Positions 7,681-16,644 are shown, numbered from the stretch's first letter. The stretch is DNA of 44,414 nucleotides from an uncultured Clostridia bacterium (GCA_947631245.1 CANRKP010000015.1:1-44414); one strand, 5' to 3'. Notes: generated by a model not told the origin, from the letters alone. Made by a program: numbers and translations.

Positions 7681-7769
7681 TGCGATTTTTCAACCCTTGC
7701 ACGATGAAAATCTGCGATTTTTCATCCCCTGCACGATTTTCTGCATCGTTTGATGTAAGTTTGATGTAA
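7681..7769. repeat. Two pairs of short direct repeats downstream of lysS
   Basis: A 25-base unit beginning TGCGATTTTTCA and ending GCACGAT occurs at 7681-7705 and 7713-7737, a 32-base period with two mismatches. An 11-base unit GTTTGATGTAA is perfectly repeated at 7748-7758 and 7759-7769. Part of the first array can fold because GATTTTTCA faces TGAAAATC. Two copies per unit are too few, and the spacer too short, for a CRISPR array. The block marks the border between the lysS region and the AT-rich island. Confidence 0.7.
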
Positions 7770-7835
7770 ATCGTGTTTTTCGGGCGTTTTTCGGGTTTCA
7801 AAAATGCTTGATCTACAAGGGCTTTTTCGGCTCTT

Positions 7836-9338
7836 TTACTCGCCCAATGGTTTCATCGTCGGAAAGAGCAGGACGTCCCTTATCGACGGGCTGTCGGTGA
7901 GAAGCATGACGAGCCTGTCTACGCCGAAGCCGAGACCTCCTGTCGGGGGCATGCCGTACTCGAGCGCGGTGATGAAGTCGTCGTCGACCTTTGCCGTACT
8001 GTTCGGGTCTTCTCTGTGCTTCGCCGCAACCTGACGCTCGAATCTTTCCCTCTGATCGATGGGGTCATTGAGTTCTGAGAACGCATTTCCCATCTCGGAG
8101 CAGCAAATGAAATACTCGAACCTTTCCGTGAACGCGGGCTCGTCCGCCTTGCGCTTTGCGAGCGGGCTGTTCTCGACGGGATAATCGTATATGATCGTCG
8201 GCTGTACGAGCTTGTCCTCAACGAACGCGTCGAACAGCTCGGCGAGGACAGTTCCCTTTGTCGCGCCGTCCGGCACCTTGACGCCCGCCGCGGTCGCCGC
8301 CGCTCTCGCGTCCTCGTCAGATGTCCACGCGTAATAGTCTATCCCCGAATACTTCTTTACGGACTCCGCCATAGTGAGCCGCTCCCAATTTCCGAGGTCT
8401 ATTTCCGTGCCCTGATAATTTATGACCGTGCTGCCGCAGACCTTCTTTGCGAGCGCGGGATAAAGCTCGGTTACGATATCCATCATCCCGTGGTAATCGG
8501 TGAACGCCTGATAAAGCTCGACCGACGTGAACTCCGGGTTGTGGCGCGTGTCCATGCCCTCGTTGCGGAATATCCTTCCGACCTCGTACACGCGGTCCAT
8601 GCCGCCTACGATAAGGCGCTTCAGATAAAGCTCCGTCTCAATGCGGAGGAACATCGGTATATCGAGCGTGTTGTGGTATGTCTTGAACGGACGCGCTGCC
8701 GCGCCTATCTCATGCGTCGTGAGTATCGGAGTATCGACCTCGAGAAAGCCCTTGCCGTCGAGAAATTCCCTTATCCCGGCGAGAATCTGCGAGCGCTTCA
8801 CGAATGTGTCCTTGACCTCGGGGTTCATTATGAGGTCGACGTACCTCTGCCTGTATCTCATGTCCGTATCGCGCAGACCGTGGAATTTTTCCGGCAGCGG
8901 CAGAAGCGACTTCGACAGAAGCTCTATTGCGAACGCATGGACCGATATCTCGCCCCTTCTAGTCCTGAAGACCTCGCCCTCGACGCCTATGATGTCGCCG
9001 ATATCCCACTTTCTGAACTGCTCGAACGATTCCTCGCCGACGTCGTTGACGCGGACATAGCACTGGATCCTGCCTTTCCCGTCGGCTATATCGATGAAGT
9101 TCGCCTTGCCCATGTCGCGGCGGCTCATCATCCTGCCGGCGATTTTGACGCGCTTGCCCTCCATCTCTTCAAAATTCGAGACGATGTCGGCGGTATACGC
9201 GTCAAAATCATATCTCACCTTCTGATACGGGTCAAGCCCCGCGGCGCGCAGCGCGTCCAGCTTCTCGCGCCTTATCCTTATTACGTCGGAAAGCTCCTCG
9301 CCTCCGTTTTCAACGACTTCATTTTCCATGTCGCTCAT
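7836..9338 (-). CDS. lysS: Lysyl-tRNA synthetase, class II
   Basis: The product has 500 residues, the usual length. It charges tRNA-Lys with lysine using ATP. The anticodon-binding OB-fold lies at about residues 60-150. The class II catalytic core follows, with RYRQRYVDL and FLEVDTPIL (motif 1 region), FRNEGMDTRHNPEFT (motif 2) and GLGFGVDRLVMLL (motif 3) near the C-terminus. AGGAG precedes the ATG at good spacing. It lies downstream of greA on the same strand, an arrangement common in Firmicutes, but a terminator-like hairpin separates them, so read-through or an internal promoter is needed. No T-box leader is visible. Confidence 0.97.
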   Translation of the reverse strand: MSDMENEVVENGGEELSDVIRIRREKLDALRAAGLDPYQKVRYDFDAYTADIVSNFEEMEGKRVKIAGRMMSRRDMGKANFIDIADGKGRIQCYVRVNDVGEESFEQFRKWDIGDIIGVEGEVFRTRRGEISVHAFAIELLSKSLLPLPEKFHGLRDTDMRYRQRYVDLIMNPEVKDTFVKRSQILAGIREFLDGKGFLEVDTPILTTHEIGAAARPFKTYHNTLDIPMFLRIETELYLKRLIVGGMDRVYEVGRIFRNEGMDTRHNPEFTSVELYQAFTDYHGMMDIVTELYPALAKKVCGSTVINYQGTEIDLGNWERLTMAESVKKYSGIDYYAWTSDEDARAAATAAGVKVPDGATKGTVLAELFDAFVEDKLVQPTIIYDYPVENSPLAKRKADEPAFTERFEYFICCSEMGNAFSELNDPIDQRERFERQVAAKHREDPNSTAKVDDDFITALEYGMPPTGGLGFGVDRLVMLLTDSPSIRDVLLFPTMKPLGE

Positions 9339-9369
9339 TTTCCGTTCTCCTGTTTTCTCTAACGTTTTT

Positions 9370-9399
9370 AAAAAGGAGGGGCCCGGTCAAGGTCCCTCC
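9370..9399 (-). terminator. Terminator or attenuator between greA and lysS
   Basis: Read on the minus strand, GGAGGG (9399-9394) pairs with CCCTCC (9380-9375), the loop side also offers ACC/GG pairing, and TTTTT follows at once (9374-9370). It lies 50 bases after the greA stop and before lysS, so it can end the greA transcript or lower lysS expression. Confidence 0.7.
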
Positions 9400-9449
9400 A
9401 TTATCCCTTTTCCCTTGAAAAGCGGCCTTTATTCTTTTGCGGCTCAAGG

Positions 9450-9944
9450 TCAGTTTTTGTTCGTTCTTCCGACCTCTTTGATGCGGATCTTCAGCACGGA
9501 GCCGTTCGGAACGTGTATCTCCACCTCATCCTCTGCGCGCTTGCCGATGAGCGCCGCGCCTATCGGAGACTGATCCGAAATATTGCCTATAAGCGCGTTC
9601 GCCTCATTCGAGCTGACGATGTTGTATTCGAGTTCCTCGTCGAACGTCTCGTCATACACCTTAACGTGGGCTCCGACGCTGACGACGCTCTCGTCGACCT
9701 CCGCCTCGTGAACGACGACAGCGTTCTTTATGAGCGCGTCGAGCTCGCTTATCCTGCCCTCGACCTTCGCCTGCTCGTCCTTCGCCTCGTCGTACTCGCT
9801 GTTCTCGGACAAGTCTCCGTAAGAACGCGCGAGCGCGAGCGCGTCTTTCACCTCGCGGCGGCGCACATTTTTCAGATATTCGTACTCCTCAACGAGCGCG
9901 CGATATCCCTCTTCGGTATAATGCTGCTTTTTGGACTCTGCCAT
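9450..9944 (-). CDS. greA: Transcription elongation factor GreA
   Basis: The product has 164 residues, slightly longer than the usual 158. GreA enters the secondary channel of RNA polymerase and stimulates cleavage of backtracked RNA. The N-terminal coiled coil covers about residues 8-80. Its tip carries RSYGDLSENSEYDEAK, where D44 and E47 match the conserved acidic pair that coordinates the catalytic metal. The C-terminal domain contains DQSPIGAALIGKR and ends in GSVLKIRIKEV, both standard for the family. It starts 34 bases after the S41 protease gene, so the two are probably co-transcribed. Confidence 0.96.
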   Translation of the reverse strand: MAESKKQHYTEEGYRALVEEYEYLKNVRRREVKDALALARSYGDLSENSEYDEAKDEQAKVEGRISELDALIKNAVVVHEAEVDESVVSVGAHVKVYDETFDEELEYNIVSSNEANALIGNISDQSPIGAALIGKRAEDEVEIHVPNGSVLKIRIKEVGRTNKN

Positions 9945-9978
9945 GTCTGCGGTTTCCTTTCGGTTATATCAGTTTGCG

Positions 9979-11208
9979 TTACTTTCTTATCTCCTCGATG
10001 GCACGCCTGAGCTGCGTGTCCTCGTCCTCGGTGAGCTTGTATATGTTGACGTTTGCGACCTCCGGCTCCATTTCGACCGTGATGTCGGGCGTAACGCCGA
10101 CGCCCTCGTAATTGTCCGAATACGGCGGCGAGTACATCTTATACGATATCGAAAGCGCGTCCCCGTCCGGCAGCCGCCTTATCGACTGGACGGTTCCTTT
10201 GCCGTATGTCACTGTGCCGATGATAGTCGCAAGCTTGTAATCCTTTATCGCGGAGGTGAAAAGCTCACCCGCCGACGCCGTGCTTTCGTTACATATTATG
10301 ACCATCTTCATGTCGAGACAGTCGGCGTCCGAATTTATTGTTTCGACGCTGCCGTCCTTCGAGATGAGCCTCACTATCGGCCCCTCGGGAAGAATGTAGT
10401 CGAGTATCGCCGTAACGGAGTCGAGCAGACCGCCGGGGTTATTCCTCACGTCGAGCACGAGCCTGTCGCACCCGCTGTTTTTCAGATCCTCGACAGCCGC
10501 TTTAAACTGCGTCGGCGTGCCGGTATCAAAGCTCAGTATGCGGATGTAACCTACGCTCGCGTCCGTTCTTGTCACATGATGGAGCACCGTCTGCTCCGTG
10601 ACCTTTGCACGCTTGACGGAGATGTCCTTCGTCTCACCGCCGCTGACAAGCGTGAGCTCGACGTATGTGCCTTCCTCGCCCTTGACATTGTCTATGGCGG
10701 GGTAATATCCGAGCTTCTCCACCGTCTCGCCTCCGACGGCGACGATGAGGTCTCCCGGAAGGATGCCGGCTTCCTCTGCCGGCGAGTCCGGCATCGTGTT
10801 CACGACCTCTATGCACTTGCTGTCCGCATTGTAGATCACATGGACCCCAATGCCGACGAGCTCTGCGTTCGTATCCGCCATCCGCTCCGCGTATTCCTCG
10901 GGTGTCATATACGAGCCGTATTTGTCTACCGCGGCAACGTATGCGTCAACGACGGCTTCGAGTGCGTCAGATTCGTCGAGCTCGCCTATATAGAGCTCGT
11001 CGTAAAGCTGCATTATCTCCGCGAGCTTGCGCTCTATCTCTGATGTCCCGGCGCCGCTTTGCGCCTTTTTGTCATATGCGCTGTCGACCGCGATGTATGT
11101 TATCTGAAACGTTATTATTGCGGCGACCGCCGCCACCGCGACGGTCACCCAAACGGAATATTTCTTTTTCATCTTCGGCTCTTTTTCAGGCTCTGTCACG
11201 TTTGTCAT
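9979..11208 (-). CDS. S41-family carboxy-terminal processing protease
   Basis: The product has 409 residues. A single membrane anchor at about 18-40 (VWVTVAVAAVAAI) places the rest outside the cell. A PDZ domain follows at about 115-195 (GIGVHVIY, ILPGDLIVAVGGETV). The S41 core then carries VLDVRNNPGGLL, the serine in ESTASAGELF near residue 310 and the lysine in TYGKGTVQ near 335, which form the Ser-Lys dyad. CtpA/CtpB-type enzymes trim exported proteins, including cell-wall hydrolases and sporulation factors. The ATG overlaps the stop of the M23 gene upstream as ATGA. A GTG three codons later has better spacing from AAAGG and could be the true start. Location next to two M23 hydrolases suggests they may be its substrates. 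Confidence 0.93.
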   Translation of the reverse strand: MTNVTEPEKEPKMKKKYSVWVTVAVAAVAAIITFQITYIAVDSAYDKKAQSGAGTSEIERKLAEIMQLYDELYIGELDESDALEAVVDAYVAAVDKYGSYMTPEEYAERMADTNAELVGIGVHVIYNADSKCIEVVNTMPDSPAEEAGILPGDLIVAVGGETVEKLGYYPAIDNVKGEEGTYVELTLVSGGETKDISVKRAKVTEQTVLHHVTRTDASVGYIRILSFDTGTPTQFKAAVEDLKNSGCDRLVLDVRNNPGGLLDSVTAILDYILPEGPIVRLISKDGSVETINSDADCLDMKMVIICNESTASAGELFTSAIKDYKLATIIGTVTYGKGTVQSIRRLPDGDALSISYKMYSPPYSDNYEGVGVTPDITVEMEPEVANVNIYKLTEDEDTQLRRAIEEIRK

Positions 11209-12617
11209 CCTTTAGGTACAGTGAAATAATCGAGCGCGTCGACGCGTTCGGTGCCGATCCTCACCTCAAGATGCAGGTGAGTTCCGGTGACATGTCCCGT
11301 CGCTCCGACTTCCGCTATGACTTGACCCTGCTCGACATAGTCTCCCACCTTCGAGATGAGCTTATTGCAATGCGCGTACAGCGTGAATATCCCGTCTCCG
11401 TGGTCTATCATTATGTAGTTTCCGTAGCTCGAGCTCTTTTTGGATATAACGACCTTGCCTGCCCTGCCCGCGTATATTTTTGCCCCTTTGGGAGCGTATA
11501 TGTCGGTGCCGCTGTGGTACGTCGTCTTGCCCGAACCGAACGGGTCTTTCCTGTATCCGAAGCGCGAGGTTATGTTAGTGTATTTTTCGTCGAGCGGCCA
11601 GAGGTACGTCACCTTTCCGTCCTCGGGGGGCTCGGGAGATGTCGTTTCGGGAGCGCCTGTCGTCTCCTCCGCGGCTCCGCCGCTGCCGGCCTCGTTTTTG
11701 CTTTCCTCGGCTTTACGGCTCTCCTCAAGCCTGCGGCTTTCTTCCGCCTTGCGGCTTTCTTCCGCTTTACGGCTTTCCTCGGCTTTACGACTTTCCTCCG
11801 CCTTGCGCTCTTCCTCGCGCTGCTTTATTATCTTTTCGATGAGCTCTTCGATCTCTTTGTTTTCGCGCTCTTCCTCTTCGTCGAGCTTCTTCTGTATCTC
11901 CTCGCGTTCCTCAAGATCCTTCATCGCGTTGTCTATGAGGCTCGCGTTCTGAGCGGAGAGGCGGTCGTTCTCCTCGCGGTCGGTCTCGAGTGCGGCAAGC
12001 ACTGCCTCCTCGTCGGCAAGGCTCTTGTCATGCGCCTGCTTCGCTTCGTCAAGTTCTTTTTCAAGGCGCTTCTGCTCGTTCATGAGCAAAGTGTCATATC
12101 TCATGAGATTTGCGGCGTTCTCTATCCCGATAAGGAAATCCATGATGCTTTCCGCGTCAAAGAGCACCTCGAGATATGAAGCGAACGTTCCGCCGGACTC
12201 ATAGGACACCACCATGCGCTCCTTGATATCCTCATAGAGCTGCGCCTGTTCGTCCTGCTTTTTCTTGATATCGTCCGCGTACTGCTGCGAACGCGCACGC
12301 ATCGCCTCGACGAGAAGCTCAGCCTCCGCTATCTTTTCGTCACTGAGCTCAACGAGCGAGTCGTAATACGCCTTTTCCTTCATAAGGTCGTCGATGCTGT
12401 CTGAAAGGTTCGCGATCTCGTTTCTTATTCTTTCCTGCTCGCGCTTTATCTCTTCAATCCTGTCCTCATGCTTGGCAACATCATCGTTGGAATTTGATGA
12501 CGCCGCGTTTACGGAGATGACGCGAACTGCGGAAAAGCTCAGAAATACAATGGCGGCGGCAAGAAGCGCGCTTACGGATCTTTTCGGTCCGGACAAAAAA
12601 TCTCTTTTAATTTTCAC
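11205..12617 (-). CDS. Coiled-coil M23 peptidoglycan hydrolase/activator with KAEESR repeats (PcsB/CwlO/EnvC-like layout)
   Basis: The product has 470 residues. It has a signal peptide (residues 15-40, cleaved near VNAAS), then a long coiled coil at about 45-290. The region near 270-305 holds six tandem copies of a KAEESR-like hexad. A Gly/Ala/Thr/Pro linker leads to a C-terminal M23 domain at about 365-465 with HSGTD, LYAHC and HLHLE. M23 enzymes with HxxxD and HxH zinc ligands cut peptide cross-bridges in peptidoglycan; here the ligands seem present, so it may be active. The start is GTG, supported by AAAGGAGG nine bases before. Coiled-coil M23 proteins are classically activated by FtsEX, which is encoded just upstream on this strand. 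It follows its paralogue after 32 bases. Confidence 0.92.
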   Translation of the reverse strand: MKIKRDFLSGPKRSVSALLAAAIVFLSFSAVRVISVNAASSNSNDDVAKHEDRIEEIKREQERIRNEIANLSDSIDDLMKEKAYYDSLVELSDEKIAEAELLVEAMRARSQQYADDIKKKQDEQAQLYEDIKERMVVSYESGGTFASYLEVLFDAESIMDFLIGIENAANLMRYDTLLMNEQKRLEKELDEAKQAHDKSLADEEAVLAALETDREENDRLSAQNASLIDNAMKDLEEREEIQKKLDEEEERENKEIEELIEKIIKQREEERKAEESRKAEESRKAEESRKAEESRRLEESRKAEESKNEAGSGGAAEETTGAPETTSPEPPEDGKVTYLWPLDEKYTNITSRFGYRKDPFGSGKTTYHSGTDIYAPKGAKIYAGRAGKVVISKKSSSYGNYIMIDHGDGIFTLYAHCNKLISKVGDYVEQGQVIAEVGATGHVTGTHLHLEVRIGTERVDALDYFTVPKG

Positions 12618-12649
12618 AGGCTTTTGCCCCTCCTTTCAGGATAACGTGA

Positions 12650-13894
12650 TTACGGCACGCTCACATATTTCAGAGGATCCACCCTCGTGTTGCCCTCTCT
12701 CATCTCAAAGTGGAGATGCGGTCCCGTGACGGAGCCGGTCGCGCCCGTAAGTGCTATGAGCTGGCCCTTTTCGACCTTCTCTCCTTCCTTGACGAGCAGC
12801 TTGCTGCAATGCGCGTAAAGCGAGAACACCTTTGCGCCGTGGTCTATCATTATGTAATAACCGTAACTCGCGTGGTATACGGATTTGACGACGGTCCCGC
12901 TGTTGGAAGCATACACCTTCGTTCCTATCGCGGCGTTTATATCGAGCGCCTGATGGTTCTTTATCTTTCCGGAACCGAACGGATCTTTACGCTTTCCGAA
13001 ATAGGAATTGACTTTGTTGAACCTCGTTTCGAGAGGCCACATGAACTCGCCGTCCGCGACGGACTGCGTCGCTCCCTGCTTCTTTATCAGGTCGTCAATG
13101 AAGCTGTCAAGCTCTTTTTCCGCCGCCTTTTCCTGAGCCTCGAGCTTGTCGAGCATATCCTGGCTCGACTTGAGGTCGAGCTGTGCCGCGTTGAGCAGCT
13201 CCTGGCTATCCTTTTGCAATTTTTCCGACTCGGCGCGGCTCGCCTCGAGCGACGATGCGACGTCCTTCTGTGCGTCGCGGTTTTCAACTGCGAGCTCGCG
13301 CTCCTCGGCGAGCTCCTCGGTCAGTTCTCTGTATTCCGTCATGAGGTCCGAATCGTAGGAAAGTATGCTGACGGCGTTTTCGAGCCCGACTAGAAAGTCA
13401 ATGACGCTCTCGGCTCCGAAGATCACCTCAAGATAAGTCGCGTTCGTGCCTCCGCTTTCATAGGAGACTACCATGCGCTCCTTTATCCGCTCGTAAAGCT
13501 CCTCGCTGCTCTCCACCTTATTCTCGATGTCAGCGTCGATCTCCTCTATCTGCTTGTCGAGCTCGGCAATGTACGCCTCGCTCTCCTCTATCTTGCTGTC
13601 GTATATCTCTATGAGCTTATCGTAGTATGTCTTTTTCTGAAGGAGGTCGTCAACATTGTTCGACAGGGACTCTATCTTCTTTTTGACGTCCTTCGCCTGA
13701 TTCTCTATATCCGCTATCTGCTTCTGATATTTTTTGACGCTGGCATTGTTTTTGAAGTCGCTCGCCTTGTCGGACGCGGCGCTGACCGTCGCACTCTCGC
13801 TCAGGAAAAGGGCGCCCGTGGCAAGCATAATAAATGCAAGCACCGCACTGACCAGCCTTATCACAGGCGCGCGCGACACCTTTTCTGTTTTCAT
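12650..13894 (-). CDS. Coiled-coil M23 peptidoglycan hydrolase/activator, second paralogue
   Basis: The product has 414 residues from the ATG at 13894; a TTG two codons upstream is less likely because GGCGGG is then too close. A signal peptide ends near VSAAS (about residue 40). A coiled coil spans about 45-285. The M23 domain at about 315-410 carries HQALD, LYAHC and HLHFE, so the zinc ligands are kept. The coiled coil shares the segment YERIKERMVVSYESGGT with the following gene, which shows tandem duplication. The KAEESR spacer of the other copy is missing here. As FtsX is the next gene upstream, the ftsE-ftsX-M23-M23-S41 order suggests a controlled wall-cleavage module for cell division or sporulation. 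Confidence 0.92.
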   Translation of the reverse strand: MKTEKVSRAPVIRLVSAVLAFIMLATGALFLSESATVSAASDKASDFKNNASVKKYQKQIADIENQAKDVKKKIESLSNNVDDLLQKKTYYDKLIEIYDSKIEESEAYIAELDKQIEEIDADIENKVESSEELYERIKERMVVSYESGGTNATYLEVIFGAESVIDFLVGLENAVSILSYDSDLMTEYRELTEELAEERELAVENRDAQKDVASSLEASRAESEKLQKDSQELLNAAQLDLKSSQDMLDKLEAQEKAAEKELDSFIDDLIKKQGATQSVADGEFMWPLETRFNKVNSYFGKRKDPFGSGKIKNHQALDINAAIGTKVYASNSGTVVKSVYHASYGYYIMIDHGAKVFSLYAHCSKLLVKEGEKVEKGQLIALTGATGSVTGPHLHFEMREGNTRVDPLKYVSVP

Positions 13895-13953
13895 ATTCAA
13901 AGACCCGCCTTTCTTTTTCGAAATTCGTAAAGATCAACGGCAAAAACGCCGCG

Positions 13954-14844
13954 TCAGTTCCTTGTATACTTTGAGATGGATATCGCGCTTCCGATAACGC
14001 CGGTCAGTATTCCGACGGCGGCAAAGCCAAAGAACATCGGCAGTCTCAGATCGGAGAGCGGTATTATATGGATTATGGAAACGATATCCGATATGGAGGA
14101 CTGAATATAGCCGTAGAGCACATTTTCAAGCAAATAAGCTATCATGCTCGAAACAAGACCTATCATCGCGCCCTCTATTATGAACGGCAGCGCAATGAAA
14201 AGCCCCGTCGCGCCTATATATCTCATTACCACGATCTCGTTCTTGCGCGAATACACCGACAGCTTTACCGTGTTGATTATGACAAAAACGCTGACGACGA
14301 AGAGAATGACGAGAAACCATGAGAAGATGAGGGTGACGCCGTTTTTCAGCGACTGCATCATGTTGGCGAGCTCGCGCTGATCGCGCGTCTTGCGTATGCC
14401 CTCAATCTGGCTCAGGCTGTACGTCACGTCCGTGTAGTGCGCGCCGTCTATGTTCGTTATCTCAAAAGAATCCGAAAGCGGGTTGTCGTCGCGGTATGCC
14501 TCGTAAAGATCGCGGTTCTCCTCGCCCACCTGCTCTATCATGTAGTCGAGAGCCTCGTCCTTCGTGATATGCCTTACCTCGCCGACGTAGGAAATGTTTC
14601 TTATCATCTGCTCGACGCGAAGAAGCTCGTCATCCGTGAGGTCGGGCTCAACGAAAACCATTATCTCGTTTTGGAGCCCGAGCTCGTCAAGGTTGACGTT
14701 GATGTTCGCGACAAGCATCGTAAAGCTGCCGAGAACGACAAGGCAGCTCATGAGGACCGCTATCGACGCAAAGCTCATGACGCCGTTGCGCCAAAGCCCG
14801 CGGACAGCCTGCCCGAAGAAATATGAAAATTTATACTGTTTCAT
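13954..14844 (-). CDS. ftsX: Cell division permease FtsX
   Basis: The product has 296 residues. Four transmembrane helices are visible: about 20-45, 175-200, 215-245 and 265-290. The large loop between the first two, outside the cell, is where FtsX contacts hydrolase coiled coils. FSYFFGQAVRGLWRNGVMSF at the start and the RKNEIVVMRYIGAT segment are typical of the family. FtsX has a FtsX/MacB-type fold and works with FtsE at the septum to relay ATP hydrolysis to peptidoglycan hydrolases rather than to move a substrate. The ATG overlaps the ftsE stop by four bases, so the two are translationally coupled. Confidence 0.96.
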   Translation of the reverse strand: MKQYKFSYFFGQAVRGLWRNGVMSFASIAVLMSCLVVLGSFTMLVANINVNLDELGLQNEIMVFVEPDLTDDELLRVEQMIRNISYVGEVRHITKDEALDYMIEQVGEENRDLYEAYRDDNPLSDSFEITNIDGAHYTDVTYSLSQIEGIRKTRDQRELANMMQSLKNGVTLIFSWFLVILFVVSVFVIINTVKLSVYSRKNEIVVMRYIGATGLFIALPFIIEGAMIGLVSSMIAYLLENVLYGYIQSSISDIVSIIHIIPLSDLRLPMFFGFAAVGILTGVIGSAISISKYTRN

Positions 14845-15518
14845 TCGAACATACCTCCGACCCTGTCGTCAGAAACGACGCCGCCGTCTATCATGATAAC
14901 TCGCTGCTGATAATAATCGACGAGGTTCTTCTCATGCGTGACGACGAGCACCGTCTTTCCGAGCTTGTTTATCTTGACGAGCAGGTTCATGATCTCGAGC
15001 GACATCTTCGGGTCGATATTTCCCGTCGGCTCGTCTGCGATGATTATCTTCGGATTGTTCGCGAGCGCGCGCGCGAGGGCGACTCTCTGCTGTTCGCCGC
15101 CCGACAGCTCGTTCGGGAAGCAGTTCGACTTATCCCCGAGACTTACGGTATTGAGGAGCGCGGGGACGCGCTTCTTTATTTTCTTGTTCGGCACTCCGAC
15201 GACCTGCATCGCGAAGGCGACGTTTTCGTATACTGTCTTTTTGGGGAAGAGCCTGAAGTCCTGGAACACGATGCCGAGCTTGCGCCTGTAATGCGGTACT
15301 CTGAGATATGACAGTTTTGAAAGATCCGTGTTATCGACGACTACCGTACCGGATGTTGCTTTTTCCTCTCTGAGCAAAAGCTTCATGAGCGTCGTTTTGC
15401 CCGCGCCGGTCGCGCCGACGACGAATACGAACTCTCCGTCGTCTATATGGAGGTTCACTCCGTTTAAAGCGACGGTACCGTTTGGATATGCCTTAATAAC
15501 ATTTGTAAAATCTATCAT
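14841..15518 (-). CDS. ftsE: Cell division ATP-binding protein FtsE
   Basis: The product has 225 residues, normal length. It is the ABC ATPase partner of FtsX. Walker A is GATGAGKTT (about 36-44), the signature motif LSGGEQQRVALARAL lies near 138 and Walker B IIIADEPTGNIDP near 158. The switch histidine is in VVTHEKNLV. FPNELSGGE-type context and the FRLFPKKTVYENVAFAM Q-loop region match FtsE better than LolD. AGAGG precedes the ATG. It follows the PucR/CdaR-like gene by 40 bases on the same strand. Confidence 0.96.
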   Translation of the reverse strand: MIDFTNVIKAYPNGTVALNGVNLHIDDGEFVFVVGATGAGKTTLMKLLLREEKATSGTVVVDNTDLSKLSYLRVPHYRRKLGIVFQDFRLFPKKTVYENVAFAMQVVGVPNKKIKKRVPALLNTVSLGDKSNCFPNELSGGEQQRVALARALANNPKIIIADEPTGNIDPKMSLEIMNLLVKINKLGKTVLVVTHEKNLVDYYQQRVIMIDGGVVSDDRVGGMFE

Positions 15519-15558
15519 TAAAAAACCTCTGTGTCAGTGCCGCATGGCGGCAGTTTTA

Positions 15559-16644
15559 TCAGAACTTGACGGGCTTTGAGACAAGGTACCTCTTGACCAT
15601 AAGGGCGACCTTGAACGTTATCGCGTGGTCGAACTCGCGCAGGTCGAGTCCTGTCAGCTTCTTTATCTTTTCGAGCCTGTAAACGAGGGTGTTGCGGTGG
15701 ACGAACAGTTTGCGCGACGTCTCGGACACGTTCAAGTTGTTTTCGAAGAAGCACTGTATCGTCATAAGCGTCTCGCGGTCGAGGAAATCTATCGAGCCGT
15801 CCTTGAAGACCTCGTGCAAAAACATTTCGCAGAGCGTCGTCGGAAGCTGATATATGAGCCTTCCTATGCCGAGGTTGTCGTAGCTGTTGACGGATTTTTC
15901 GGTATCGAACACCTTGCCGACCTCGAGGGCGACCTGCGCCTCCTTGTAGGAACGGGCAAGGTCCTTGATGTTGTCAACGGGAGTGCCTATGCCTATCGAG
16001 GCCTTCGTGAAGAACTCGGTCTGAAGCGTGTCGCAGATGTTCTTCGCCGCGCGCTCGAGCTCGCGGATGTCGGTGCCGGGCTTTATTTCCTTGACGAGCA
16101 CAATGTCGCGTTCGCCTATGTTGATGACGTAGTCCTTCGTCTTGTCCGGGAACATGCTGAGTATGATGTCATACGGCAGCATCTCGGACTTTGCGCTGAA
16201 CCTGATGAGGAAGGCGACCCTGACCTCCTCCGTGCTGAAATGGAGCTCCTTCGATTTGATATAAATATCGCTCGGAAGAATGTTGTCAAGGATTATGTTC
16301 TTGATAAACGAGCTCTTGTCGTATTTTTCGTCGTAAAGGCTCTTGATATTGGAAAAAGATATCGACAAAAGCATGGCGGTCTTGTCGGCGGCGCGGTCCT
16401 CGCCCTCGACGAACACTATATATTCCGCCTTCGATGCCGTGCCTATGGGACGGTATGTGTACCCCCCGGAGGTCACGCTCTCGGAAGAATACGAGAGTTC
16501 CTCGCGGATGCCCTGACGGATCTCACCTATTTTGCCGAGCTCGCTGCAGGCGATGACGGCGCCGTTTTCGTCGATGACGCCTATTGTGCGGTCTACGGCG
16601 TCTTTCATCTGATGGATGACTCTCTGGAACAATCTGTTTGGCAT
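15559..16644 (-). CDS. PucR/CdaR-type transcriptional regulator
   Basis: The product has 361 residues. The N-terminal part carries IGVIDENGAVIACSELGKIG, typical of the sugar-diacid recognition (CdaR) domain. The middle region (about 130-280) resembles the degenerate GGDEF-like module of these regulators. The C-terminal helix-turn-helix at about 300-355 reads VSETSRKLFVHRNTLVYRL, a hallmark of the PucR C-terminal domain. Such proteins usually activate small-molecule catabolic genes, but no catabolic gene is nearby, so its target may be distant or the neighbouring ftsEX genes. GGAGG lies 5 bases before the ATG. Confidence 0.88.
   Translation of the reverse strand: MPNRLFQRVIHQMKDAVDRTIGVIDENGAVIACSELGKIGEIRQGIREELSYSSESVTSGGYTYRPIGTASKAEYIVFVEGEDRAADKTAMLLSISFSNIKSLYDEKYDKSSFIKNIILDNILPSDIYIKSKELHFSTEEVRVAFLIRFSAKSEMLPYDIILSMFPDKTKDYVINIGERDIVLVKEIKPGTDIRELERAAKNICDTLQTEFFTKASIGIGTPVDNIKDLARSYKEAQVALEVGKVFDTEKSVNSYDNLGIGRLIYQLPTTLCEMFLHEVFKDGSIDFLDRETLMTIQCFFENNLNVSETSRKLFVHRNTLVYRLEKIKKLTGLDLREFDHAITFKVALMVKRYLVSKPVKF

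Noticed and set aside
7681..7737. Possible CRISPR array
   Set aside because: Only two repeat units with a 7-base spacing and no cas genes.
7770..7835. Possible terminator after lysS
   Set aside because: A CTTG/CAAG stem followed by ATTTTT on the minus strand is only four pairs long, too weak to call.
10902..12179. A 425-codon plus-strand frame opposite the S41 and M23 genes
   Set aside because: It overlaps two clear minus-strand genes and has low-complexity Arg/Leu-rich sequence with no ribosome binding site.
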